Source: Amycolatopsis sp. CA-126428 (GTDB taxonomy: Bacteria; Actinomycetota; Actinomycetes; Mycobacteriales; Pseudonocardiaceae). From it: a stretch of DNA of 64,000 nucleotides. The position numbers and the translations under genes are program-made. The stretch lies in the NCBI RefSeq assembly GCF_002904335.1, contig NZ_PPHF01000123.1:124001-188000 (forward strand). Reading direction: 5' to 3'. The notes beneath the pieces are model-generated. The model was given only the letters and a program-made list of their open reading frames with translations, did not search any database and was not told the DNA's origin. Positions 55,720 to 64,000 of the stretch are shown piece after piece (the stretch's first letter is position 1; every line of letters begins with the position of its first letter).

Positions 55720-58700
55720 TCAGCCCACCGCGTAGGTGAAGACGTGCGCCTGTCCCGCGCCGGTCGACGGGGGCAGGGTGATGCTGCGGACCTGCTTCGC
55801 CGGGTCGAGGGCGATCGGGGCCGTCGCGAACAGGTACGACGTGTACGGCCGTTGAAGCCGGAACATGTACCGCGGGAACGCCGAGTTCACGTACGGCACC
55901 TTCGCGACGACCGTGTTCCCGAACTGCGGCGTCTCCTCACCGCCCTTCAACAGCCATTCCGACAACCCGAGTTGTGCCTGCTGGGCCGAGCCGTCGGTGT
56001 AGGTGACGGTCACCGTGCCCTGGGCGTCCGCGCCGGTCGCCGCGCCGAGGAACGACAGCTTCGACGCGCCCGCCGGAGCGTCCACCGCAAGCGTTTGCCC
56101 CGCCGCGATCACGTTGTCCGGTGACCCGGCCGGGCTCGACGGCCAGCGGAACTGCTGCCCGTTCGCGGTCACCGTCGCGCCCGGCGTGATGCCGTTCGCG
56201 GCGAAGCCCTGCGCCGAGTAGGAGAACGCGAACCCGCCCGGGTAGAGGTCGGTCTCGCCGAAGTCGCCGTACTGGACGAACTTGTCGTCGGTGACGCCGA
56301 CGTTCGTGCTCGCCGCGGGCAGCGTCCCCGGCGTTCCGACGGTCACCGGCAGGACCGCGGGGACCGGTTGCCCGTCGAAGGTCACCGGCACGCTCGTGTA
56401 CGCGTCCGGCGTCCCGGCCGCCGCGGTGACCCGCACCTGCTGCGAAGCGGTGCCGTGTGCGCCCACGGTGAGCGTCCCGCTCGACGGCGTCACGGTGATC
56501 CCCGCCGGCGGCTTCGCCTGCCAGGACACCGTGCCCGCGCCGGTGATGCCTTCGGCGAGCACCGTGGCGCCGGTGGCGCCGCCGGGTGCGACCGCGATCC
56601 GGCCCGGGCCGACCCGGCCGCGCACCGGAACTTCACCGTCGCGGAACGACGGCGGGACGTCGGAAGCGCCCGACCCCCACGACGTCGGCGACGCGCCGAG
56701 CGTGAAGTCCAGCCGCCCGCCGTTCACCGCGAACGACTCCGGCAGCCACGGTTTCGTGCTGGGCTGGCCGTTCACCTTCAGGTTCTTCACGTACTTCACC
56801 GAGCTGGACGCGCCGGGCGCGGTGATCGTGATCCGCTGCCCGGTCGCCCGGGTCAGCGTGATCTTCGGGAACATCGGGCTGGCCAGCACCATTTCGGCGC
56901 GGCCGGGCGCCTCCGGGTACATGCCGAGCGCGGCGAAGACGTACCACGCCGACGTCGCGCCGAGGTCGTCGTTGCCCGGCAGGCCGTCTTCACCCGGCTT
57001 GAACAACAGCTCCGCCGAGCGGCGCACGATGTCCTGGGTCTTCGACGGCGCGCCCGCGTAGGCGTACTCCCACGGCACCTCGAACGACGGCTCGTTCGAC
57101 ATGAAGGCGTACGGCGAACTGGCGTCGCTGTTCAGCTTCGTGAAGAAGAAGTCGAGACGCTTCTTCGCGGCGTCGTTGCCGCCCATCGCGTCGAAGAGGC
57201 CTCGGACGTTGTAGGGCACCATCCACGTGTACTGCGCCGCGTTCCCTTCCTGGTAGCGCATTTCCTGGTACTGCGCGGGGTCGAACGGCGAGAGGAACTG
57301 GCCGTCGCGCATCCGGGTCTGCAGGTAGCCCGTGGCCGGGTTGTAGACGTTCTCCCAGTACTGGGCGCGGCTCATGAACCGGTGGTAGGTCCGGGGATCG
57401 CCGAGCCGCTGGGCGAGCTGCGCGATGCCGAAGTCCGCCGTCGTCTCCTCGAGCATGTCGGAGACGTTGTTCGGGTGGTAGCCCAGCGTCTGGTAGTCCG
57501 ACAGGCCGGGGCGTTCGAGAGCCCGTTCGCCCGCCTGCTGGACACGGGTGGCGCCGTTGACCATCGACTTCAGGGCGCTCCGGGCGTCGAAGTCCGTGGC
57601 GCCGAAGGCGTACGTGCTGGCGATGATCGAGTGGTACGGATCGCCGCCCATCACCCCCATGAAGTCGTTGTTCTGCGACCAGCGGTCCCAGATCCCGCCC
57701 GCCTGGTCGGCCTGGTTGAGCATCGACTGCGCCATGTCGGCGGCCTCGTGCGGGGCGAGCAGCGACAGCAGCTGGACCTCGTCGCGGTAGGTGTCCCAGC
57801 CGGAGAAGTTCGCGTACTGCGCGTGACCCGGCTTCGCGTGGTGGATCGCCTTGTCGAACCCGGGATAGCGACCGTCCACATCGGAAAAGACGTTCGGCTG
57901 CATGAGGGTGTGGTACAGCGCGGTGTAGAACGTCTTCGTGGCCGCGTCCGTGCCGCCTTCGACGGCGATCTGCCGCAGCCGGTCGTTCCACGCCCGGCGC
58001 GCGTTGCCCTGCACGGTGCCGAAGGAGTCCTGACGCTGTTCGAGATCGGCGTTGAGCCGCGCCCCGGCCGCGTCCACATAGGACAAGCCGACCCGGACCT
58101 GGACCGGTTTCGCCGGGTCGAAGGTCAGGTAGGCGCCGGAACCGCCCTCGGCGGTGACCACCTGCTTGTCCCACGTCGTCCTGCTCAGGTTGCCGCCGCG
58201 GGCGCTGGTGCCGCCGGGCGTCACGGTCGCGTCCTGCCAGGTCCCGGACGTGCGGAACGGCTGGTCGAAGGTGGCCCGGAAGTAGACCTTGTAGGTGTTC
58301 GGGCCGCGGCAGAAGTGGCCGCTGGAGACCCAGCCTTCGACGGTGCGCCGGGCCGGGTCGACGGTCACGGCGGCGTCGTCGCTGCCCATCGCGGACTGCG
58401 CGACGTCGATCAGCAGCGTGGCGGGGGAGTCCTTCGGGAAGGTGAAGCGGCCCAGGCCGGAGCGCTGGGTCGCGGTCAGCTCGGTGGTGACGCCCGAATC
58501 GGTCGTCACCTTGTAGTAGCCGGGCGACGCCGATTCGTTCACGTGGCTGAAGGTGGGGAAGTACTTCGTCGCGTCGACGGCCGGCGAGGTGGTGATGTTC
58601 CCGGCGATCGGCAGGAACGGCACGTCGCCCGCCGCGCCGCCGCAGCCGGCGCCGTTGAAGTGGGTGAGGCTGAAGCCGCGGAGCCGGTTCTCTTCCCAGG

Positions 58701-58980
58701 CGTAGCCGCCGTCGCGGTCCCGGGCGTAGTAGCGGCCCTGGCCGGTGGGCGGCTTGGGCTGCAGGGGCGTGTCGGGACTCCACTGCACCATGCCGAACGG
58801 GACGTCGGCGCCGGGGAACGTGTCGCCGGCGTAGGTGTTGGTCTCGGGCGTGTCGCCGGCCTTCGCGCCGGTGAACGGGTTGACGTAGGCGGCGAAGTCT
58901 CGGTTCAGGGGTTCGGCGGCCGCGGGTGCGACCGCCGTGACGAGGGGGACGATCAAAGCCGCGGTGACGACTCTGCGCAT
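55720..58980 (-). CDS. Secreted glycoside hydrolase family 92 (alpha-mannosidase)
   Basis: A large secreted enzyme of 1086 residues. Signal peptide 1-22 (MRRVVTAALIVPLVTAVAPA). The GH92 N-terminal beta-sandwich starts YVNPFTGAKAGDTPETNTYA with FPGADVPFGMVQWSP. The catalytic alpha/alpha barrel carries WDTYRDEVQLLSLLAP, EETTADFGIAQLAQRLGD and GNDDLGATSAWYVFAALGMY, hallmarks of calcium-dependent alpha-mannosidases on glycans. After about residue 760 a Pro/Gly-rich linker and two beta-sandwich modules follow, one NPCBM- or CBM-like. AGGAAG supports the ATG. A LacI-type palindrome and a hairpin lie upstream, suggesting sugar-induced expression. Confidence 0.93.
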   Translation of the reverse strand: MRRVVTAALIVPLVTAVAPAAAEPLNRDFAAYVNPFTGAKAGDTPETNTYAGDTFPGADVPFGMVQWSPDTPLQPKPPTGQGRYYARDRDGGYAWEENRLRGFSLTHFNGAGCGGAAGDVPFLPIAGNITTSPAVDATKYFPTFSHVNESASPGYYKVTTDSGVTTELTATQRSGLGRFTFPKDSPATLLIDVAQSAMGSDDAAVTVDPARRTVEGWVSSGHFCRGPNTYKVYFRATFDQPFRTSGTWQDATVTPGGTSARGGNLSRTTWDKQVVTAEGGSGAYLTFDPAKPVQVRVGLSYVDAAGARLNADLEQRQDSFGTVQGNARRAWNDRLRQIAVEGGTDAATKTFYTALYHTLMQPNVFSDVDGRYPGFDKAIHHAKPGHAQYANFSGWDTYRDEVQLLSLLAPHEAADMAQSMLNQADQAGGIWDRWSQNNDFMGVMGGDPYHSIIASTYAFGATDFDARSALKSMVNGATRVQQAGERALERPGLSDYQTLGYHPNNVSDMLEETTADFGIAQLAQRLGDPRTYHRFMSRAQYWENVYNPATGYLQTRMRDGQFLSPFDPAQYQEMRYQEGNAAQYTWMVPYNVRGLFDAMGGNDAAKKRLDFFFTKLNSDASSPYAFMSNEPSFEVPWEYAYAGAPSKTQDIVRRSAELLFKPGEDGLPGNDDLGATSAWYVFAALGMYPEAPGRAEMVLASPMFPKITLTRATGQRITITAPGASSSVKYVKNLKVNGQPSTKPWLPESFAVNGGRLDFTLGASPTSWGSGASDVPPSFRDGEVPVRGRVGPGRIAVAPGGATGATVLAEGITGAGTVSWQAKPPAGITVTPSSGTLTVGAHGTASQQVRVTAAAGTPDAYTSVPVTFDGQPVPAVLPVTVGTPGTLPAASTNVGVTDDKFVQYGDFGETDLYPGGFAFSYSAQGFAANGITPGATVTANGQQFRWPSSPAGSPDNVIAAGQTLAVDAPAGASKLSFLGAATGADAQGTVTVTYTDGSAQQAQLGLSEWLLKGGEETPQFGNTVVAKVPYVNSAFPRYMFRLQRPYTSYLFATAPIALDPAKQVRSITLPPSTGAGQAHVFTYAVG

Positions 58981-58990
58981 GCTCTTCCTC

Positions 58991-59028
58991 CCGGGGTGAG
59001 CGGATCACCCCGGTTGACAACGTTGTCA
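58991..59028 (-). promoter_or_regulatory. LacI-type operator and 5' UTR hairpin of the GH92 gene
   Basis: TGACAACGTTGTCA (59015-59028) is a perfect 14-bp palindrome, the form bound by actinobacterial LacI-family sugar regulators. Between it and the ribosome site a perfect 9-bp hairpin, CCGGGGTGA-gcgga-TCACCCCGG (58991-59013), touches the Shine-Dalgarno region. No LacI gene lies in the window. Confidence 0.75.
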
Positions 59029-59108
59029 GAAGACCGGGTGACCCGGCGAGCACCGTGAGTGAACCACTGCTGGTCCAGACCGGTCAAGAAGTGCTCGCCG
59101 GGTCGCCG

Positions 59109-59894
59109 TCAGCGCTCGAGGATCGCCAAGGCCGCGTCGTGGAGGCGGCCGTTCGTCGAGAGCGCGCTGCCGTTGTCGTAGCGCTCGGCACCGTCCAGAT
59201 CGCTGAACCGGCCGCCCGCCTCGGTCACGATCACCTGCGCGGCCGCGACGTCCCACGGGTTGACGATGCACTCCGCCGCCACGTCCAGCGCGCCCTCGGC
59301 CACCAGCACGTGGTGCCAGAAGTCGCCGAACGCCCGGGTCTCCCAGCACGCGTCCACCAGTTCGAGGTACTTCTCGCGCGAGTGGTACTCGATCCAGGAG
59401 TTGAGGTCCGTTGTGGACAGATAAGCGTCCGAAAGGGACGAAACCTTCGAAACCGACAGCCGGCGGGTTCCGGCCGAGTCGCTCGAAAACGCCCCGTCGC
59501 CCGAAGCCGCCCACCAGCGGCGGCCCAGCAGGGGCGCGCTGATCAGGCCGACGACCGGGTCGCCGTCCTCCACCAGGGCGATGAGGGTCGCCCAAACGGG
59601 TACTCCGCGGAGGAAGTTCTTGGTCCCGTCGATCGGGTCGAGCACCCACGCGCGGCCCGTTGCGGCCGAGCCGCCACGCTCCTCGCCGAGCACCGCGTCG
59701 GCCGGGCGTTCGGCCGCCAGCAGCGCGCGGATCGCGTCCTCGACCGCGGTGTCGGCGTCGGTCACCGGGGTGCGGTCGGGCTTGCGCTCCACCGCCAGGT
59801 CCAGGGCGCGGAACCGCGCCGTCGTGATCGCGTCGGCGGCGTCGGCCAGCCGGGTGGCGAGAGCCAGATCATCTTCGTAGCCAGGCACGGTCAC
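59109..59894 (-). CDS. hisN: Inositol monophosphatase-family enzyme, probable histidinol-phosphatase
   Basis: A metal-dependent phosphatase of 261 residues. The metal sites are GEERGG (with the Glu of the first site) and WVLDPIDGTKNFLRGVPVWA, the WxxDPxDGTxxF signature. C-terminal NPWDVAAAQVIVTEAGGRFS completes the family. The close match to actinobacterial HisN, which removes phosphate from histidinol phosphate, suggests histidine synthesis, though inositol phosphate is an alternative. GTG at 59894 gives VTVPGYEDDLALATRLADAA. It is divergent from a two-component operon. Confidence 0.88.
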   Translation of the reverse strand: MTVPGYEDDLALATRLADAADAITTARFRALDLAVERKPDRTPVTDADTAVEDAIRALLAAERPADAVLGEERGGSAATGRAWVLDPIDGTKNFLRGVPVWATLIALVEDGDPVVGLISAPLLGRRWWAASGDGAFSSDSAGTRRLSVSKVSSLSDAYLSTTDLNSWIEYHSREKYLELVDACWETRAFGDFWHHVLVAEGALDVAAECIVNPWDVAAAQVIVTEAGGRFSDLDGAERYDNGSALSTNGRLHDAALAILER

Positions 59895-59930
59895 GATGGT
59901 TTCACGCCCGTGAGCCGTAGAGTTGGCCAG

Positions 59931-60632
59931 GTGAGCATGGTCCTACTAGCCGAAGACGATCCGGCCATCGCCGAACCGCTCTCCCGCGCCCTCGAACGTG
60001 AGGGATACGAGATCCACGTCGTCACCGACGGCCCTTCGGTGCTCGACGCCACCGCCGCCCAGCGCGTCGACCTGCTCGTGCTCGACCTCGGCCTGCCCGG
60101 GATGGACGGTCTGGAGGTCTGCCGCCGCCTGCGCGCCGCCGGCACCGAGCTGCCCGTCCTGATGCTCACCGCCCGCACCGACGAGGTCGACTTCGTCGTC
60201 GGCCTGGACGCGGGCGCCGACGACTACGTCGCCAAGCCGTTCCGCCTCGCCGAGCTGCTCGCCCGGATCCGCGCGCTGCTGCGCCGGCGGGTGCCCGACG
60301 TCCTGGAGGCCGGCGGGGTGCGGATGGACCTCGGCGCCCGGCTGGTGACGGTGGACAACCACGAAGTCCAGCTGGCGAACAAGGAGTTCGAGCTGCTGCG
60401 CGTGCTGATGAGCCGGGCCGGGCAGGTCGTGAGCCGCGACGAGATCCTCGCCGAGGTCTGGAACGACCTCGAGTCGAAGACGTCCAAGACGCTCGACATG
60501 CACATGTCGTGGCTGCGCCGGAAGCTCGCCATCGCCGCCGACGAGGCCGCCGGCCGCACCAGCAAGACCCACGACGGCGAGCGGCGGATCGCGACCGTCC
60601 GCGGCGTCGGCTTCCGCTTCAACGCCGAATAA
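59931..60632 (+). CDS. OmpR-type response regulator
   Basis: A protein of 233 residues. Receiver: MVLLAEDDPAIAEPLSRALE, phosphoacceptor Asp in LLVLDLGLPGMDG (about residue 53), Thr in LMLTAR, Lys in DDYVAKPF. The C-terminal winged helix starts VRMDLGARLVTVDNHEVQLA and ends IATVRGVGFRFNAE. GTG at 59931 or ATG at 59937 are possible; neither has a strong ribosome site, and most of the longer frame lies opposite hisN. The kinase begins 4 bases after its stop, so both are one operon. Confidence 0.92.
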   Translation: MSMVLLAEDDPAIAEPLSRALEREGYEIHVVTDGPSVLDATAAQRVDLLVLDLGLPGMDGLEVCRRLRAAGTELPVLMLTARTDEVDFVVGLDAGADDYVAKPFRLAELLARIRALLRRRVPDVLEAGGVRMDLGARLVTVDNHEVQLANKEFELLRVLMSRAGQVVSRDEILAEVWNDLESKTSKTLDMHMSWLRRKLAIAADEAAGRTSKTHDGERRIATVRGVGFRFNAE

Positions 60633-60636
60633 AGCC

Positions 60637-61920
60637 GTGCGCCGCCGCATCCTGCTGGCCATCCTGCTGGCCGTCGCTGTCACCGCGGCGGTCCTCGGCA
60701 TCCCGCTGGGCATCGTGGCGAGCTGGCAGATCGAGTCGAGCTACCGCGAAACGCTCGCCGAGAACGCCCGTGCGGCGGCGGCGATCCTGGACACCGAAAT
60801 CGCCAACGGCCAGGAGATCGACCTCGACCAGGTGCGCGCGGCGGTCCCGGCGAACGGACTGCTGACCGTCCGGGCCAGCGGCCAGACCGAGAAGCGCTAC
60901 GGCAGCAGTCCCGGCCCCGAAACCGTCACCGAGACGGCCGACCTGGCCCGCGACGGCAAGGTGGAGATCGCCGTCCCGGCCGGCCCGATGCACGAGCGGC
61001 AGACGACGGTGACGCTGGTCGTCGTGCTGCTGGTGCTGCTGTCGGTGGGCACCGGCGCGGTGGTCGCCATCGCGACGGCCCGGCGGCTCGCGAAGCCGCT
61101 GCGGCACGTGGCCGAACGCGCGGCCCGGCTGGGCGGCGGCGACTTCCGGCCCGACCCGAGCCGCTACGGCGTCGGCGAACTCGACATGGTCGCCGAAGCG
61201 CTGGACGCGTCCGGCACCGCGCTGGCCCAGCTGGTGCAGCGGGAACGCCAGCTCGTCGGGGACGTCTCGCACCAGCTGCGCAGCCGGCTGACGGCGTTGC
61301 AGCTGCGGCTGGAACCGCTCACGGTCCACCCGGACGACGAGGTGGCCGACGAGTCGAAGGCGGCCCAGGAACAGGCCGACCGGCTCGCCGAGGCACTGGA
61401 CGAGCTGCTGGCGGCGGCCCGCGCGGCGCGCGAGGTCGGCGCCGAACCGGTGGACCTGCCGACCCAGCTGCCGGCGATGGCCCAGGAGTGGCGCGAGCTG
61501 CTCCGCTCGGAGGGCCGCAACCTGCGGACCCGCGTGGCCGACGCCCTGATGGCGCGGGCCACCCCGGGACGGCTCCGCGAGGTCATCGGCGTGCTGCTGG
61601 ACAACGCGCTGCGCCACGGCTCGGGCACGGTGACGCTCATCGCCCGCCGCGGCGACGCCGAGGGCACGGTGGTGATCGAGGTGAGCGACACCGGCCCCGG
61701 CGTCCCGGACGAGCTCGCCCCGCACATCTTCGAGCGCGGCTTCTCCGGCGGTGGCTCGACGGGCGTGGGACTGGCCTTGGCGCGGGCCCTGGTCGAGGCC
61801 GACGGCGGCCGCCTGGAGCTGTCGAACCGCCGCCCGGCGGTGTTCAGCCTGTTCCTCAAGGTGCCGCGGCCGACCGACGTCCCCGAAGTGCGCTGGCCGG
61901 CCGAGCGCGTCCCGCGTTAG
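60637..61920 (+). CDS. Sensor histidine kinase (HisKA, HAMP)
   Basis: A membrane kinase of 427 residues with two helices, about 5-28 and 125-148, enclosing a 95-residue external sensor domain. HAMP follows (ARRLAKPLRHVAERAARLGG). The His box is RQLVGDVSHQLRSRLTALQL with His of DVSHQLRS (about residue 211). ATPase boxes: LREVIGVLLDNALRHGSGTV, VSDTGPGVP, and GVGLALARALVEADGG. The GTG at 60637 lies 4 bases after the regulator. The external ligand is unknown. Confidence 0.92.
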   Translation: MRRRILLAILLAVAVTAAVLGIPLGIVASWQIESSYRETLAENARAAAAILDTEIANGQEIDLDQVRAAVPANGLLTVRASGQTEKRYGSSPGPETVTETADLARDGKVEIAVPAGPMHERQTTVTLVVVLLVLLSVGTGAVVAIATARRLAKPLRHVAERAARLGGGDFRPDPSRYGVGELDMVAEALDASGTALAQLVQRERQLVGDVSHQLRSRLTALQLRLEPLTVHPDDEVADESKAAQEQADRLAEALDELLAAARAAREVGAEPVDLPTQLPAMAQEWRELLRSEGRNLRTRVADALMARATPGRLREVIGVLLDNALRHGSGTVTLIARRGDAEGTVVIEVSDTGPGVPDELAPHIFERGFSGGGSTGVGLALARALVEADGGRLELSNRRPAVFSLFLKVPRPTDVPEVRWPAERVPR

Positions 61921-61939
61921 GAAGCGCCCGGCCGGCCGC

Positions 61940-62563
61940 TCAGATCAGCCCCTCCCGCATCGCGTAGGCGACCGCGTGCGACCGGTTCCGCAGCTGGAAC
62001 CGGTTGGTCACGTCGTGGAGGATGCTCTTCACCGTGCGCTGCGAGTAGCACAGCTCGTCGGCGATCTCCTGCGTCGAATGACCCGCCGCGACGAGCTTGA
62101 GGACCTCCGTCTCGCGGTCGCTCATGCCGCCCAGGCGCAGGCCGCGCGGCTGGAGCACCTGGCGCTGCAGGCGCGAAACCCGGTTCAGCAACCGGCCGAG
62201 CAGCTCGGGAGGCAACGCGCCTTCCCCGGCCGCGGCGGCCTTGATCAGGCGGACCAGGACGTCGGGCCCCGCGTCGGCGCGGCGGGCGACCGCGCAGACC
62301 CCGTGCTCGACCGCGTTCAGGATCTCGTTGTCGTCGACTTCGCCCGCGATCAGCACGATGCGGGTGAAGCCCTGGTGGTGCAGCGCGGCCAGCAGCCGGG
62401 TCATCGGCTCGTCGAGCCGGTCGGCGACCAGCAGGGCGACCAGGGCCGTGCCGTCGTCCACCACCCGGACGTCGGCGCGCGACCGCAGCGCCGTGCAGAC
62501 GCCGTCGTGCAGGATCGGATCGGTGGCGCGGACCACCACCGGGGTCCGCTCGGATTCGAACAT
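61940..62563 (-). CDS. LuxR-family regulator with degenerate receiver domain
   Basis: A protein of 207 residues. The C-terminal LuxR helix-turn-helix is clear: MSDRETEVLKLVAAGHSTQE and ADELCYSQRTVKSILHDVTN (147-187). The N-terminal 115 residues align with a receiver, but the usual DD pair reads RATDP and the KD motif reads RRADA, so the conserved Lys and one pocket Asp are lost; phosphorylation is doubtful. ATG at 62563 follows GGGGAA. It is transcribed in the same direction as the NarL-type regulator upstream, 105 bases away, and may be part of one regulatory module. Confidence 0.87.
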   Translation of the reverse strand: MFESERTPVVVRATDPILHDGVCTALRSRADVRVVDDGTALVALLVADRLDEPMTRLLAALHHQGFTRIVLIAGEVDDNEILNAVEHGVCAVARRADAGPDVLVRLIKAAAAGEGALPPELLGRLLNRVSRLQRQVLQPRGLRLGGMSDRETEVLKLVAAGHSTQEIADELCYSQRTVKSILHDVTNRFQLRNRSHAVAYAMREGLI

Positions 62564-62588
62564 CGTTCCCCATTTCCCCTCGAACGGT

Positions 62589-62606
62589 GCAGGCTGCCCA
62601 GCCTGC
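62589..62606. promoter_or_regulatory. 18-bp palindrome GCAGGCTG-CC-CAGCCTGC
   Basis: A perfect 8-bp dyad with two central bases lies 26 bases before the degenerate LuxR gene and 62 bases after the intact one ends. It could be an operator of the former or a terminator of the latter. Confidence 0.45.
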
Positions 62607-62667
62607 CCGCTCGCGTGTCCCGGGCGCATGGGACCGGCGTCCCGATGTTGCCCGGGAGCGCCGTCCT

Positions 62668-63312
62668 TCAAATCCGGCCGAGGCCCGCGTCCCTGGCCCG
62701 GACGATCGCCTCGGCGCGGTCGGCCACGTGCAGCTTGGCGAAGACGTTCGAGATGTGGTTGCGCACGGTTTTCGGGCTCAGGCACAGCGTGCTCGCGATG
62801 AGGCTGTTGCTGTGCCCGGCGGCGATCAGCGCAAGCACCTCGCGTTCGCGCCCGGTCAGTTCCGGGAACACCGGTTCGCTGGCCGGTGGCTGGTTGAAGA
62901 AGGCGAGCACGCGGTTCGCGATGTCCGGGCCGAAGATCGCCTCCCGCCGGGCGACCGCCTGGACGGCGCGGATGATCTCGTCCGGCTCGGCGTCCTTGAG
63001 CAGGTAGCCCCGGGCACCGGCGCGCATCGCCGCGAAGACCGACTCGCTTTCGTCGGCCATCGTCAGCATCAGCACGCCGGTGCCCGGGTTCGCCGCCACG
63101 ATGTGCCGGGTCGCCTGGATGCCGGACAGGTCGGGCAGGTGCAGGTCCATCACGACGACGTCCGGCCGCAGGGCGGTGGCGGAGGCGATGGCGTCGGTTC
63201 CGCTGGCGGCTTCGCCGACGACCTCGATCCCGGGTTCGGCGGCGAGCAGCGTGCCCACGCCGATCCGGAACAGGGGATGGTCGTCCACGACGAGGACGCG
63301 CAGGGCGCTCAT
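62668..63312 (-). CDS. NarL/LuxR-type response regulator (intact receiver, orphan)
   Basis: A protein of 214 residues. Receiver: LRVLVVDDHPLFRIGVGTLL, phosphoacceptor Asp in VVVMDLHLPDLSG, Thr in LMLTMAD, Lys in GYLLKDAEPDE. Helix-turn-helix: LTGREREVLALIAAGHSNSL and STLCLSPKTVRNHISNVFAK. ATG at 63312 fits the ribosome site GGGGAGG; the GTG at 63321 overlaps that site. No kinase of the HisKA_3 type is adjacent, so it is an orphan in this window. Confidence 0.92.
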   Translation of the reverse strand: MSALRVLVVDDHPLFRIGVGTLLAAEPGIEVVGEAASGTDAIASATALRPDVVVMDLHLPDLSGIQATRHIVAANPGTGVLMLTMADESESVFAAMRAGARGYLLKDAEPDEIIRAVQAVARREAIFGPDIANRVLAFFNQPPASEPVFPELTGREREVLALIAAGHSNSLIASTLCLSPKTVRNHISNVFAKLHVADRAEAIVRARDAGLGRI

Positions 63313-63331
63313 CCGCCTCACCTCCCCCTCG

Positions 63332-64000
63332 TCACTCCTGGTGATGGTACGCGGACGCGTTCTCCCGTGCCCAGGCCGCGAAGGTCAGCGGCGGCCGGCC
63401 GAGCAGCCGCTCGACGGTGTCGAAGACGACGTGTTCGTGCGGAGCCGACTCGCGCTTGAGGGCGAAGAGGCCGTCGACGGCCTTTGCGGGCCAGCCGTAC
63501 GTCCGGATCAGCCGTTCCTTCGCGGCGCTTTCGGTTTCTTCGACGTACTTCAGCGGACGGCCGATCGCCTCGGCCAGGATGGCGACCTGCCGCTCGGTGG
63601 TCAGGGCTTCGCCGCCGGTGAGCTCGTAGGTCGCGCCTTGGTGGCCGGACGTCGTCAGCACGAGGGCCGCGACTTCGGCGATGTCCCGGACGTGGATCAG
63701 CGCGGACGGCGGATCGGTGTCGGGCACGTACACGGCGTTCTCTTCGCGGATCGAGCCGATCCAGGTGAACCGGTTGTCCATGAAGGTGCCGGGCCGCAGG
63801 ATCGTCCAGGCCGGCCCGGCTTCGCGGACCGCCTGCTCGGCTTCGGCGTGCGCCGAGGTGATCGGATCCTTCTGTCCGAAGTGGACACCCGTGGTGGACA
63901 GCTTGACCAGGTGGGTGACGCCGGCCTGCGCGGCGGCTCGGGCGGTGGCCGCTTCCCGGTCGGCGCGGTGGCCCTGGCTCAGCACGAACACGCGGTCCGC
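63332..64000 (-). CDS. NmrA-like NAD(P)-binding protein, 5' end outside the window
   Basis: The visible 222 residues belong to an atypical SDR of the NmrA/HSCARG group. AAQAGVTHLVKLSTTGVHFG and EAEQAVREAGPAWTILRPGT with FMDNRFTWIG are the diagnostic strand and active-site region, ALIHVRDIAEVAALVLT the C-domain contact, YELTGGEALT the loop. The N-terminal GxxGxxG motif lies beyond base 64000. The frame stays open to the window edge, so the GTG at 63991 is not the true start. It may be a redox sensor or NAD(P)H-dependent quinone reductase. Confidence 0.88.
   Translation of the reverse strand, partial: ADRVFVLSQGHRADREAATARAAAQAGVTHLVKLSTTGVHFGQKDPITSAHAEAEQAVREAGPAWTILRPGTFMDNRFTWIGSIREENAVYVPDTDPPSALIHVRDIAEVAALVLTTSGHQGATYELTGGEALTTERQVAILAEAIGRPLKYVEETESAAKERLIRTYGWPAKAVDGLFALKRESAPHEHVVFDTVERLLGRPPLTFAAWARENASAYHHQE

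Overview
The window is high-GC actinobacterial DNA, most likely from the Pseudonocardiaceae and Amycolatopsis-like. This rests on codon usage rich in G and C at third positions, frequent GTG starts, many divergently paired TetR/MarR/PadR regulators, and actinobacterial signature genes (LpdA-type quinone reductase, AccA3/AccD5/AccE, class F sortase, DUF1707 proteins, TNT toxin domain). No replicon-type or taxonomic marker such as rRNA is present, so the genus is an inference.

A conserved chromosomal backbone runs through the window in one order: M20 amidohydrolase (529), gamma-glutamylcyclotransferase-like protein (2974), LpdA-type dehydrogenase (3553), glycerol-3-phosphate dehydrogenase GlpD (10381), biotinylated carboxylase subunit AccA3 (16453), Maf (20971), AccE (29251), AccD5 (29469), biotin ligase BirA (51859) and a PH-domain membrane protein (52742). 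From memory this is the order of the Mycobacterium tuberculosis block amiA1 - Rv3304 - lpdA - glpD2 ... accA3 ... maf - accE5 - accD5 - birA - Rv3278c, here interrupted by accessory cargo. AccA3, AccD5 and AccE form an acyl-CoA carboxylase that BirA biotinylates; GlpF, GlpK and GlpD form a glycerol uptake and oxidation unit.

Region by region. 0-3.5 kb: secreted or membrane protein, amidohydrolase, and a DUF559-type nuclease-like gene set between two mirror-image arrays of a 21-bp repeat, with a cluster of DnaA-box-like 9-mers. 3.5-7.8 kb: LpdA, two related exported proteins, class F sortase, VOC protein. 7.8-12.1 kb: glycerol genes. 12.1-16.4 kb: TetR/NAD-epimerase pair, GNAT, secreted protein, tandem DUF1707 proteins. 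16.4-21.6 kb: AccA3, small proteins, dicarboxylate symporter, Maf. 21.7-29.3 kb: insertion between maf and accE holding a GH3 glycosidase, a PadR/DHA2 efflux pair, the Ro60-like TROVE protein Rsr with a tRNA-mimicking Y RNA directly upstream, and an LLM flavin oxidoreductase/MarR operon. 29.3-31.1 kb: AccE/AccD5. 31.2-51.8 kb: a roughly 20-kb insertion between accD5 and birA with two NarL-type two-component systems, many small redox enzymes each paired with a regulator (flavodoxin-like/MarR, FAD monooxygenase/TetR, imine reductase-SDR/HxlR), methyltransferase-TetR, ECF sigma factor, two decayed gene remnants and an NlpC/P60 hydrolase. 51.8-54.3 kb: BirA, PH protein, HMG-CoA lyase. 54.4-55.7 kb: TNT-domain toxin with a translationally coupled putative immunity gene. 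55.7-59 kb: a large secreted GH92 mannosidase under a LacI-type palindrome. 59-64 kb: HisN-like phosphatase, an OmpR-type two-component system, two LuxR-type regulators and a partial NmrA-like reductase cut by the window end.

The strongest non-coding feature is the Y RNA (27591-27759, minus strand). Its order is permuted relative to a tRNA: T-arm, 3' acceptor strand, four-nucleotide loop, 5' acceptor strand, D-arm, all on a 25-bp terminal stem. The strongest candidates for something undescribed are the 21-bp mirror arrays around the DUF559 gene and the toxin-immunity pair.
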